Part shown: piece by piece, positions 1 through 5,392 of the stretch
Layout of the letters: each line of letters starts with the position of its first letter
Position numbering within the stretch: position 1 is the first letter of the stretch
DNA from: an uncultured Clostridia bacterium
GTDB taxonomy: Bacteria; Bacillota; Clostridia; Oscillospirales; Acutalibacteraceae
NCBI GenBank assembly: GCA_937916195.1
Contig: CALFTO010000113.1
Coordinates: 1-8,791, forward strand
Length of the DNA stretch: 8,791 nt
Reading direction: 5' to 3'
Translations under genes and position numbers: made by a program
Notes under the pieces: generated by a model
Told to the model about the DNA's origin: nothing
Database searches by the model: none
The model's input: only the letters and a program-made list of their open reading frames with translations

Positions 1-32
1 GGATTATACTGTTTTTCAAGTTCCTTGGACAT
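1..32 (-). CDS. valS: Probable valyl-tRNA synthetase, first 11 codons only (runs off window)
   Basis: Only the start of this gene is present. The translation is M-S-K-E-L-E-K-Q-Y-N-P, which matches the usual beginning of Clostridia valyl-tRNA synthetases (a short KEL-E-K-x-Y-x-P run leading into the PKEVE-type segment). The ATG at 32..30 has a strong ribosome binding site, AAGGAG at 45..40, with 7 bases of spacing. That site lies just after the stop codon of the DUF4364 gene, so the two genes are separated by only 14 bases and are probably co-transcribed. If correct, the enzyme charges tRNA-Val in the cytoplasm. The start site is well supported; the family assignment rests on 11 residues and is tentative. 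Confidence 0.55.
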   Translation of the reverse strand, partial: MSKELEKQYN

Positions 33-46
33 ATATATTCTCCTTA

Positions 47-601
47 TTATACCGACAACGATGTGATAATCGTCGAATAAACTTTAACGGGGTCGTTTAT
101 GAAATTCTGCTTAACCTGTTCAAGCTGTAAGCTGTCACTTACGTAAACAGACAATTTCATAAGCTCGGTTTCTCGGTCAAAAAGAGTGAATGTAATGGTG
201 TAACCGCCGTTTTCCTCTTTTTTAACCTCAATTTTATTTTCGCGCTCAATTTTCGCGCGGGTTGTAAGTCTTATTGCAGAATTTACTGCCTTTTCACGCA
301 CCGTGCGGGGCAGGCTTGTCTGCAAAAGCTCTGCGGCTTCTCTACCCTTGGGAGTAACCGAAATAACTTCGTCCTCGTCAAGAATATCGGCAGTGATGTT
401 GCCCGTTTTAAGCAACTCCTCAATTGCCTGACCAACCTCAAAATAATTGGCAAGTCCGTCCTCCTGCATTGCTTCGTTGAGCATCTGTCTTGTCATTGGT
501 GCGTCAACACTTTTAAGCAAATAGCAGACGAGAAGTCGAATATCATCACGGTTACGAAGACCGCCCAATTCAATTCCTGCGTCAAATGCGTCAAAATCCA
601 T
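47..601 (-). CDS. DUF4364 family winged-helix protein
   Basis: A 184-residue cytoplasmic protein resembling the DUF4364 family of Clostridia, whose function is unknown. Residues about 17-95 look like a winged helix: the stretch starting R-N-R-D-D-I-R-L-L gives the first helix, followed by a likely recognition-helix region (T-R-Q-M-L-N-E-A-M) and the wing and tail reading V-I-S-V-T-P-K-G-R-E-A-A. Residues about 118-184 form a beta-rich C-terminal part (G-G-Y-T-I-T-F-T-L-F-D-R-E). A DNA-binding or regulatory role is inferred from the fold only. The gene starts 3 bases after the stop of the HAD phosphatase gene, with CAGGAA at 613..608 as ribosome binding site inside the upstream reading frame, so translational coupling is likely. 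The probable valS follows 14 bases downstream. Confidence 0.8.
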   Translation of the reverse strand: MDFDAFDAGIELGGLRNRDDIRLLVCYLLKSVDAPMTRQMLNEAMQEDGLANYFEVGQAIEELLKTGNITADILDEDEVISVTPKGREAAELLQTSLPRTVREKAVNSAIRLTTRAKIERENKIEVKKEENGGYTITFTLFDRETELMKLSVYVSDSLQLEQVKQNFINDPVKVYSTIITSLSV

Positions 602-604
602 AGT

Positions 605-1402
605 CTATTCCTGCAATTCTTTTAAAATCTCTTTTATATCCTGTCGAACATAAGTTGGCTTAATTTCACTGTTTTCAATATCTTCGGCTGTGCTTTCACC
701 GCTTAATACGCAGATTGTGTCAACACCTGCATTTACGCCCGATGCAATATCAGTATAAAGTCGGTCACCAATTACAACGGTTTCTTCTTTAGTGAATGGT
801 GAACGCTCAACAGAAAAATCAATCATAAAGCCGTCGGGCTTGCCGATATAAAGCGGTCTGCGATGTGTCGCATAATTTATAGCCTCACACATTGCAAAGC
901 AATCGGGCACAAGACCGAATTCTGTTGGACAACCTCTGTCGGGATTTGTTGCAATATATGGAATATCCTTTTTAGTCTGCAACAAATATGAAACATCCCA
1001 AAGCTTTTTGTATGTAAGCTCTGTGTCATAGCCTACGCAAATGCAATCTGTGTCTTCGTCTGCCTCGGTTGTAATTTTCACACCGTATTTTTCCATTTCG
1101 GCAATCATGGACTTTGTGCCCATACAATAAATCTTCTTATTGGGGAAGTGCTTGTTAAGATACAAAGCAGTTGCCTGTGATGAGGTAAAGAAGTTATCCT
1201 CAGTCACCTTAATTCCCATATTAGAAAGTTTAATTACGTAGTCTTTTACCGAACGCGATGAATTATTTGTGATAAACACATACTGACCGCCAACGGACTC
1301 AATATGCGCCAAAAACTCATTCACGCAAGGAAAAAGTCGTGCACCCTCATAAATTGTTCCGTCCATATCAAGAAGAAACAGCTTTTTGTTTTTTAATGAC
1401 AT
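605..1402 (-). CDS. HAD-IIA family sugar-phosphatase-like hydrolase (NagD/AraL type)
   Basis: A 265-residue haloacid dehalogenase superfamily hydrolase of class IIA. All four HAD motifs are visible: motif I D-M-D-G-T at 12-16 (D12 nucleophile, D14 acid/base), motif II I-T-N-N-S at 44-48, the motif III lysine in I-G-K-P-D (K188), and motif IV I-G-D-R-L-Y-T-D-I with metal ligands D213 and D218. The large cap between motifs II and III (about 70-180) is typical of the NagD/AraL/p-nitrophenylphosphatase group, which removes phosphate from sugar phosphates and related metabolites. The substrate cannot be told from sequence. Length is normal for the family. The start is fixed by GAGGAA at 1416..1411, 8 bases from the ATG. 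It is the first gene of a run continuing into DUF4364 and valS. I see no convincing promoter in the short space upstream. Confidence 0.88.
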   Translation of the reverse strand: MSLKNKKLFLLDMDGTIYEGARLFPCVNEFLAHIESVGGQYVFITNNSSRSVKDYVIKLSNMGIKVTEDNFFTSSQATALYLNKHFPNKKIYCMGTKSMIAEMEKYGVKITTEADEDTDCICVGYDTELTYKKLWDVSYLLQTKKDIPYIATNPDRGCPTEFGLVPDCFAMCEAINYATHRRPLYIGKPDGFMIDFSVERSPFTKEETVVIGDRLYTDIASGVNAGVDTICVLSGESTAEDIENSEIKPTYVRQDIKEILKELQE

Positions 1403-1449
1403 ATTTATTTTTCCTCAATAACCAATATAGTCATCAGAGAAACACAGAG

Positions 1450-1529
1450 AAATTGGATGAATTTTTGCTTTTGAGCTCGCAGGCTTACGAGTGTAAGTCA
1501 AGAGCGAAAAAGTGAAAAGTCGCCAATTT
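1450..1529. repeat. 80-bp imperfect inverted repeat between yebC and the HAD gene
   Basis: The yebC-HAD gap folds on itself at three levels. Outer arms are AAATTGG (1450-1456) and CCAATTT (1523-1529), an exact 7-bp inverted pair. Inside, TTTTTGCTTTTGA (1462-1474) pairs with TCAAGAGCGAAAAA (1498-1511) with one bulge and one wobble or mismatch. The tip pairs CTTAC (1484-1488) with GTAAG (1493-1497) around a 4-base loop. No U-run follows on either strand, so it is not a classical terminator. It could be a miniature inverted-repeat element or a structured RNA in the yebC 3' region; the sequence does not decide. Confidence 0.5.
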
Positions 1530-1536
1530 ATCGTGT

Positions 1537-2277
1537 TTATCCCTCGTAATCTTCCTCGTTTTCCCAGTTATGATATACATTCTGAACGTCATCGTTCTCT
1601 TCAAACATTTCAAGCATTTTGCCCATTGCTTTAATGTCGTCGGGATTTGTAAGCGCTGTGTAAGTTGTGGGAACATACTCAACCTCTGCTGAAACGAATG
1701 TATAGCCCTTTGCTTCAAGGTCATCACGAACTGCACCCATATCGGTGGGCTCTGTGCGTACATCATAGATTTCATCGTCTGTGATAAAATCTACTGCGCC
1801 TGCTTCAAGAGCATCTTCCATAAGCTTGTCTTCGTCGATACCCTCTTTTTCAAAAAGGATTACGCCCTGACGATTGAACATAAATGAAACGCAACCGCTC
1901 TGTCCCATATTTCCGCCGAATTTGTCGAAGAAATGGCGAACGTCTGCCGCAGTTCTGTTACGGTTATCTGTAAGTGCTTCAACGATAACTGCAATACCTG
2001 ATGGGCCATAGCCCTCGTATACGATTTCTTCGTAATTATCAGCACTGCCCTCACCTGCAGCCTTTTTGATAATTCTGTCAATATTATCGTTGGGCACATT
2101 TGCAGCCTTTGCCTTTGCAATTACGTCCTTAAGCTTTGAGTTAGCCGCCGGGTCGGGACCGCCTGCTTTTACTGCAACTGCGATTTCGCGGCCGATTTTA
2201 GTGAAAACCTTTGCACGCGCGTTATCGGTCTTCTCTTTTTTTCTTTTGATTGTACTCCATTTTGAATGTCCTGACAT
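1537..2277 (-). CDS. yebC: YebC/PmpR (TACO1) family protein
   Basis: A 246-residue YebC/PmpR/TACO1 family protein, full length for the family. The N-terminal signature M-S-G-H-S-K-W-S-T-I-K is present, followed by the lysine-rich helix and the K-I-G-R-E-I segment, then the conserved P-N-D-N-I-D-R-I-I-K-K-A region (about 61-72), the Y-E-G-Y-G-P-x-G segment (about 87-93) and N-R-N-R-T-A-A-D-V-R (about 106-115). The C-terminus is acidic. The family was first described as transcriptional regulators; later work on some members implicates ribosome and translation functions, including relief of stalling at proline runs. The role here is assigned by family only. The ribosome binding site GAGAGG lies at 2292..2287. 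The gene has its own promoter and is divergent from uxaC. No other gene follows closely, so it is probably monocistronic. Confidence 0.95.
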   Translation of the reverse strand: MSGHSKWSTIKRKKEKTDNARAKVFTKIGREIAVAVKAGGPDPAANSKLKDVIAKAKAANVPNDNIDRIIKKAAGEGSADNYEEIVYEGYGPSGIAVIVEALTDNRNRTAADVRHFFDKFGGNMGQSGCVSFMFNRQGVILFEKEGIDEDKLMEDALEAGAVDFITDDEIYDVRTEPTDMGAVRDDLEAKGYTFVSAEVEYVPTTYTALTNPDDIKAMGKMLEMFEENDDVQNVYHNWENEEDYEG

Positions 2278-2318
2278 AAAAACATACCTCTCGGTTTAAA
2301 AAATATTTTAATCGTCTT

Positions 2319-2347
2319 ATTTTATCATATTGTTATATTTATTTCAA
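2319..2347 (-). promoter_or_regulatory. Promoter for yebC
   Basis: Reading the minus strand, TTGAAA (2347..2342) is followed after 17 bases by TAAAAT (2324..2319). This is a good sigma-A-type match, about 42 bases upstream of the yebC start codon. Confidence 0.65.
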
Positions 2348-2402
2348 CAGTTATAAGCATCAAAACCCTATAAAAACTGCTAAAAAACTTTAATTTAATT
2401 CT

Positions 2403-2430
2403 ATGAAACACAAGAAAAATATGTTATACT
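2403..2430 (+). promoter_or_regulatory. Probable promoter for uxaC
   Basis: TATACT at 2425-2430 is a good -10 box. A 4-of-6 match to the -35 box, ATGAAA (2403-2408), sits 16 bases upstream. Predicted transcription start is near 2437, just past an in-frame ATG at 2435, which supports the downstream start at 2471. About 55 bases separate the -35 boxes of the divergent yebC and uxaC promoters. I see no clear regulator dyad between them. Confidence 0.5.
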
Positions 2431-2470
2431 GAATATGCAAAACCAAAAATTTATTTTTAAGGTGATAAAT

Positions 2471-3877
2471 ATGAGAAAATTTATGGGTGAAGATTTTTTG
2501 CTCACAACCGAAACTGCGCAGAAAATCTTTGAAAAGGGTGCAAAAAACACTCCTATTTTTGACTGGCATTGCCATCTTTCTCCAAAAGAGATTTACGAGA
2601 ACAAGAAGCCCGCAAACATTGCTGAATTATGGCTCGGCGGTGACCATTACAAGTGGCGCGGAATGCGTGGCTACGGCATTGACGAAAAGTATATTACAGG
2701 TGACAGTACCGATAAAGAAAAGTTTATGAAACATGCAGAAGCTCTGCCCTATTGCATCGGGAATCCGCTTTATCATTGGACACACCTTGAACTCCAGAGA
2801 TATTTTGGCATTACAACACCTTTAAGTGCGGCAACTGCTGAAGAAATCTGGGAGGAATGTAACCGTCAGATTGATGCAGGCGGATTTACCCCACGCGAGC
2901 TCATTGAAAAATCAAATGTATATTGCGTATGCACAACCGATGACGCAGCAGACAGCCTTGAATATCACAAGCTTTTAGCAGAAGACAAGTCATTTAAATG
3001 CAAGGTTCTCCCTGCTTTCCGTCCCGACAAGTCATTCCTTATTGATACCGATGCTTTTACACCTTGGGTTGAGGCTGTGGCAAAAGCGGCAGAAATGAAA
3101 ATCAATTCATTTAAAGATTTGCTTGTAGCTCTCGAAAAGAGAATTAATTTCTTTGACGAGATGGGTTGTCGCGCAAGTGACCACGCGCTCAGCTATTGCC
3201 CTTGCGAGCCTGCAACAGAAGAAGAATTAGAAGTAATCTTCGCAAAGGCTATCAAGGGTGGCGAAAGCTTCACAACTAAAGAGCTTGACCAATACCGTAC
3301 AGCACTTTTACAGTTCTTCGGTGCTGAATACGCAAAGCGCGGTTGGGTTATGGAGCTTCACTTCGGTGCAATGAGAAACAACAACACAAAGATGTTTAAT
3401 CAGCTTGGTGCTGACGCAGGCTTTGACTCAATCGGCGACCACGAGCTTGCTTACGGGCTTTCTCGCTTCCTCGATTCTCTTGCAGTTAAGGATTTGCTTC
3501 CCAAGACAGTTCTTTTCACACTCAACCCCAAAGACAATTATGTGCTCGGCTCAATGTTAGGTAATTTCCAAAACAGTGAAATTGCATCAAAAATTCAGTT
3601 TGGCTCAGGCTGGTGGTTTAATGACCATTATGATGGTATGCGCAAGCAGATGACAGACCTCAGCAACCTTGGTGTGCTCGGCAAATTCGTCGGTATGGTT
3701 ACCGACTCACGCAGTTTCTTGTCATATCCACGTCACGAGTATTTCCGCAGAATTCTTTGCGAAATTATCGGCGATTTGGTTGAGGACGGAAAATATCCTT
3801 GCGACATTGAATTCCTTTCACAGATTGTTGAGGACATTTCATTCAACAATGCAAAGAAATATTTTAATCTTGATTAA
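2471..3877 (+). CDS. uxaC: Glucuronate (uronate) isomerase
   Basis: A 468-residue uronate isomerase (EC 5.3.1.12) of the amidohydrolase superfamily. It converts D-glucuronate to D-fructuronate and D-galacturonate to D-tagaturonate, the first cytoplasmic step of hexuronate breakdown. Family hallmarks are D-W-H-C-H-L at 31-36 (metal-binding H33 and H35), G-D-H-Y-K-W-R-G-M-R-G soon after, the G-N-P-L-Y-H-W-T-H-L-E-L stretch, G-S-G-W-W-F-N-D near the end, and T-D-S-R-S-F-L-S-Y-P-R-H-E-Y-F-R-R at about 411-427. The ATG at 2471 was chosen over the in-frame ATG at 2435 because AAGGTGAT lies at 2459-2466, the length then fits the family, and the added 12 residues show no similarity to UxaC. It is the only plus-strand gene, flanked by its own promoter and terminator. 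No other hexuronate genes (uxaA, uxaB, uxuA, kdgK, kdgA) are in the window. Confidence 0.95.
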   Translation: MRKFMGEDFLLTTETAQKIFEKGAKNTPIFDWHCHLSPKEIYENKKPANIAELWLGGDHYKWRGMRGYGIDEKYITGDSTDKEKFMKHAEALPYCIGNPLYHWTHLELQRYFGITTPLSAATAEEIWEECNRQIDAGGFTPRELIEKSNVYCVCTTDDAADSLEYHKLLAEDKSFKCKVLPAFRPDKSFLIDTDAFTPWVEAVAKAAEMKINSFKDLLVALEKRINFFDEMGCRASDHALSYCPCEPATEEELEVIFAKAIKGGESFTTKELDQYRTALLQFFGAEYAKRGWVMELHFGAMRNNNTKMFNQLGADAGFDSIGDHELAYGLSRFLDSLAVKDLLPKTVLFTLNPKDNYVLGSMLGNFQNSEIASKIQFGSGWWFNDHYDGMRKQMTDLSNLGVLGKFVGMVTDSRSFLSYPRHEYFRRILCEIIGDLVEDGKYPCDIEFLSQIVEDISFNNAKKYFNLD

Positions 3878-3900
3878 AATTCATACCTTCATATAGAAAT

Positions 3901-3933
3901 AAGGGACGATGATATCATCGCCCCTTGTTTTTT
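3901..3933 (+). terminator. Rho-independent terminator of uxaC, probably bidirectional
   Basis: AAGGG (3901-3905) pairs with CCCTT (3922-3926) around an inner perfect palindrome CGATGATATCATCG (3907-3920), with one A/C mismatch between the stems. TTGTTTTTT follows on the plus strand (3925-3933). The U-run overlaps the stop codon of the converging minus-strand gene. Read on the minus strand, the same hairpin is followed by ATTTCTAT, a weaker terminator for that gene. Confidence 0.8.
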
Positions 3934-4963
3934 ACTGTTCTTTTTCCTTTTTTCCCTGTTTTAAAATTAAAATAATAATTCCCGCGATTACCGCCTCAAC
4001 ACCCAAGGTTGCCAAAATTGTCAGCACAACTGTTTTTGCTGTTGAGGTTTTTTCTTCCACATTTCCCGAAGATGCTTGTGTTGACGGCTCTTCAGTACTC
4101 TCCTCTTCAAAGGTTGTGGGCTCGGTGGTCGGCTCTGTTAAGACTTCAGTTTCTGTATTGATTACAGGTATTATCTGTTCTTTAACTTCACCGCATACAG
4201 TACACTCTGCCTTTTTAAGCCCTTTTTCAGTTTCTGTGGCATCATTAACAACTATCCATTCGCCGTATGTATGACCTGTCGCTTTGATTTCTTCGGTGAA
4301 CTCTTTATTACAAACGGTGCAAACCGCTTTTTTTGTGCCTTTTTCGGTGCAGGTCGGCTCTTTTGTAACGGTATATTTACCAACCTTGTGTTCAGTTTTG
4401 GAAATATCACGAGTGCTTGTATGTCCGCAGGGGCAAGTTCCTGTTTCTACACCCTTTTCAGTACAGGTTGCTTTTTTGGTCACTTTCCATTCGGCTTTTC
4501 CGTGAGCACATTTAAGTGTTATGCCTGAAGCAGAAACGGTTGAAGTTACATCCTTATCGCTTCCGTCAATCGCCTCGCTTACCGAAACGCTGATTTTACC
4601 ACCGTATTTCAACGCCTTAAGCTTAATGCTTACAAGAGTACCTGCGCCATTCACAACGCCATCGGTAACACCTAAATAACGAATATTGCCTGCTTTATCA
4701 ACGGTGTTTTCCATTGTGAAAAGTCCGCCCGTTTTCGCCAAGCCTGACACATATTGGAATTCGCTTGTATTGAATTTAACATTCAAATCAATTGCACCAA
4801 GATTTGAGCCTGACGCAAGCTTTACTGAAATTGTTACAGTATCGCCTGTATTTACAGCCGTTTTGCTTGACGAAACACTCACCGCAGGGCTTGCCGCATT
4901 TACAGGAATTACAAATGAACAAACAACTGCAATAATCAGAAATATACTTAAAAATCTTTTCAT
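3932..4963 (-). CDS. Secreted, membrane-anchored protein with cohesin-like domain and three CxxC repeats
   Basis: A 343-residue exported protein. Residues 1-23 form a signal peptide (M-K-R-F, hydrophobic core, then V-N-A just before the predicted cut). Residues about 26-151 resemble the cohesin/CBM-like beta-sandwich: V-x-T-G-D-T-V-T-I-S-V at 37-47, a G-A-I-D-L-N-V-K-F stretch at 56-64, and G-A-G-T-L-V-S-I-K-L-K-A at 106-117. Residues 152-268 hold three repeats of about 39 residues, each with a T-E-K-G core and mostly a C-x-x-C pair. A Thr/Glu/Pro/Ser linker follows (about 269-308), then one transmembrane helix (about 311-334) and a short basic tail. Predicted topology is an extracellular domain on a flexible stalk anchored in the membrane. 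Cohesins bind dockerins in cellulosome-like complexes, but single cohesin-fold domains also occur elsewhere, so dockerin binding is unproven. The start was chosen for GAGGTG at 4973..4968 and the signal peptide; an upstream in-frame ATG at 4981 lacks a binding site and lies about 5 bases from the predicted transcript start. Confidence 0.82.
   Translation of the reverse strand: MKRFLSIFLIIAVVCSFVIPVNAASPAVSVSSSKTAVNTGDTVTISVKLASGSNLGAIDLNVKFNTSEFQYVSGLAKTGGLFTMENTVDKAGNIRYLGVTDGVVNGAGTLVSIKLKALKYGGKISVSVSEAIDGSDKDVTSTVSASGITLKCAHGKAEWKVTKKATCTEKGVETGTCPCGHTSTRDISKTEHKVGKYTVTKEPTCTEKGTKKAVCTVCNKEFTEEIKATGHTYGEWIVVNDATETEKGLKKAECTVCGEVKEQIIPVINTETEVLTEPTTEPTTFEEESTEEPSTQASSGNVEEKTSTAKTVVLTILATLGVEAVIAGIIILILKQGKKEKEQ
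4160..4510 (-). repeat. Three tandem ~39-residue CxxC/TEKG repeats within the cohesin-like gene
   Basis: Residues 152-190, 191-229 and 230-268 align. Repeat 1 has A-T-C-T-E-K-G and C-P-C-G; repeat 2 has P-T-C-T-E-K-G and C-T-V-C; repeat 3 has A-T-E-T-E-K-G and C-T-V-C. Repeats 2 and 3 open with E/G-H and an aromatic two to five residues later (K-Y or E-W). The first cysteine is lost in repeat 3 and the C-x-x-C pair of repeat 1 is shortened to C-P-C. Repeats of this style are common in Firmicute surface proteins; whether they bind metal or form disulfides is unknown. Confidence 0.75.
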
Positions 4964-4992
4964 AATACACCTCGAAATCAAACACTGTGTTC

Positions 4993-5020
4993 ATTATATC
5001 ATATATAGAACATTTGTCAA
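4993..5020 (-). promoter_or_regulatory. Perfect-consensus promoter of the cohesin-like gene
   Basis: On the minus strand TTGACA (5020..5015) and TATAAT (4998..4993) are separated by 16 bases, both boxes exact sigma-A consensus. Predicted transcription start is near 4986, giving a leader of about 23 bases with GAGGTG before the ATG at 4963. The -35 box contains the TGA stop codon (5019..5017) of the 79-residue gene upstream. Confidence 0.85.
5008..5019. promoter_or_regulatory. Partial LexA-like box in the cohesin-gene promoter
   Basis: GAACATTTGTCA here shares its first 10 bases with the stronger box GAACATTTGTTC at 5277-5288. One half site (GAAC on plus, GTTC on minus) is intact; the other is TGAC rather than GAAC. 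It overlaps the -35 box and spacer of the promoter, a position where a repressor would block polymerase. The match could be chance, as part of it is dictated by the TTGACA box. Confidence 0.3.
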
Positions 5021-5256
5021 TTTGCGCAATGCTTTTTATATGGCTTTTTTGTGGATTTTTTGTCGTAATATTCTGTTAACTGTCTGCCGATTATTCGGGT
5101 GTCACGCTCCATTTCGCGAAGAATGGTAATTTTGGAATTCATTTCATAAAGTTCAATTCCGCCCATATTTTTTGCGCGGGCAGAAAAGCTTGTGACGAGT
5201 GAGTGGAGATCGTCCGCTTGCTTGAGATATTGTTCACCTAATTGTTCCAATGTCAT
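5017..5256 (-). CDS. Small hypothetical helical protein (79 aa) under a LexA-type operator
   Basis: I do not recognise this 79-residue protein. It is charged and appears entirely helical, with no signal peptide, membrane segment or cysteine pair (one Cys near the end). It opens M-T-L-E-Q-L-G-E-Q-Y-L-K-Q-A-D-D-L and continues with two more probable amphipathic helices (about 36-50 and 52-66), ending in a basic tail rich in lysine (K-K-S-T-K-K-P-Y-K-K). A helical hairpin or coiled coil acting through protein or DNA contacts is possible. The ATG at 5256 was chosen because AAGGAGG lies at 5268..5262 with 5 bases of spacing; an in-frame ATG at 5337 would place the promoter and operator inside the coding region. 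The gene has its own promoter and a LexA-like operator, suggesting induction by DNA damage. It ends within the -35 box of the next gene. Confidence 0.75.
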   Translation of the reverse strand: MTLEQLGEQYLKQADDLHSLVTSFSARAKNMGGIELYEMNSKITILREMERDTRIIGRQLTEYYDKKSTKKPYKKHCAN

Positions 5257-5276
5257 TTCTGCCTCCTTTCTGTACC

Positions 5277-5288
5277 GAACATTTGTTC
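5277..5288. promoter_or_regulatory. LexA/SOS box (Cheo-type operator)
   Basis: GAACATTTGTTC has exact GAAC-N4-GTTC half sites. With one flanking base each side the minus strand reads AGAACAAATGTTCG, 13 of 14 positions fitting the Gram-positive LexA consensus CGAAC-RNRY-GTTCG. It lies at about +5 to +16 relative to the predicted start of the 79-residue gene's transcript and upstream of its ribosome binding site, a typical repressor position. Confidence 0.65.
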
Positions 5289-5299
5289 TGTACGAAAGT

Positions 5300-5328
5300 A
5301 TAATATCACGCAGAAGCCCACAATTCAA
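5300..5328 (-). promoter_or_regulatory. Promoter of the 79-residue protein gene
   Basis: On the minus strand TTGAAT (5328..5323) is followed after 17 bases by TATTAT (5305..5300), preceded by TGA, which supplies an extended -10 TG. Predicted transcription start is near 5293. TATACT (5302..5297) is an overlapping alternative -10 box. Confidence 0.65.
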
Positions 5329-5341
5329 TGAAAGCAAAAGA

Positions 5342-5369
5342 AAAACAGTCCTTAAGAATGGACTGTTTT
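5342..5369 (-). terminator. Rho-independent terminator of the zinc-ribbon membrane protein gene
   Basis: AAAACAGTCC (5342-5351) and GGACTGTTTT (5360-5369) form a perfect 10-bp stem with an 8-base loop. On the minus strand it runs into GTTTTTCTTTT. It lies 24 bases after the stop codon of the 5393-5827 gene and upstream of the promoter of the 79-residue gene, separating the two transcripts. A second AT-only inverted repeat (AATAATAT 5372-5379, ATATTATT 5387-5394) overlaps the stop codon. Confidence 0.85.
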
Positions 5370-5392
5370 AGAATAATATTTGTCACATATTA

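Noticed and set aside
646..657. GAACATAAGTTG, one base off a LexA box
   Set aside because: It lies inside the HAD coding region far from any promoter, and one half site is imperfect; likely chance.
1462..1511. Possible terminator for yebC
   Set aside because: The stem is interrupted and neither strand has a U-run after it.
1485..1775. 96-residue minus-strand open frame overlapping the end of yebC
   Set aside because: Out-of-frame shadow of the well-supported yebC gene, with no family resemblance.
2435..2470. Upstream in-frame ATG extending UxaC by 12 residues
   Set aside because: No ribosome binding site precedes it, it lies at or before the predicted transcription start, and the added residues do not fit the family; AAGGTGAT supports 2471.
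3909..5129. Several plus-strand open frames opposite the cohesin-like gene and the 79-residue gene
   Set aside because: Antisense shadows; their composition follows the cysteine/threonine repeats of the real gene, and there are no ribosome binding sites.
5257..5337. 27-residue N-terminal extension of the 79-residue protein
   Set aside because: It would contain the promoter, the LexA-like box and the AAGGAGG ribosome binding site, all of which point to the ATG at 5256.
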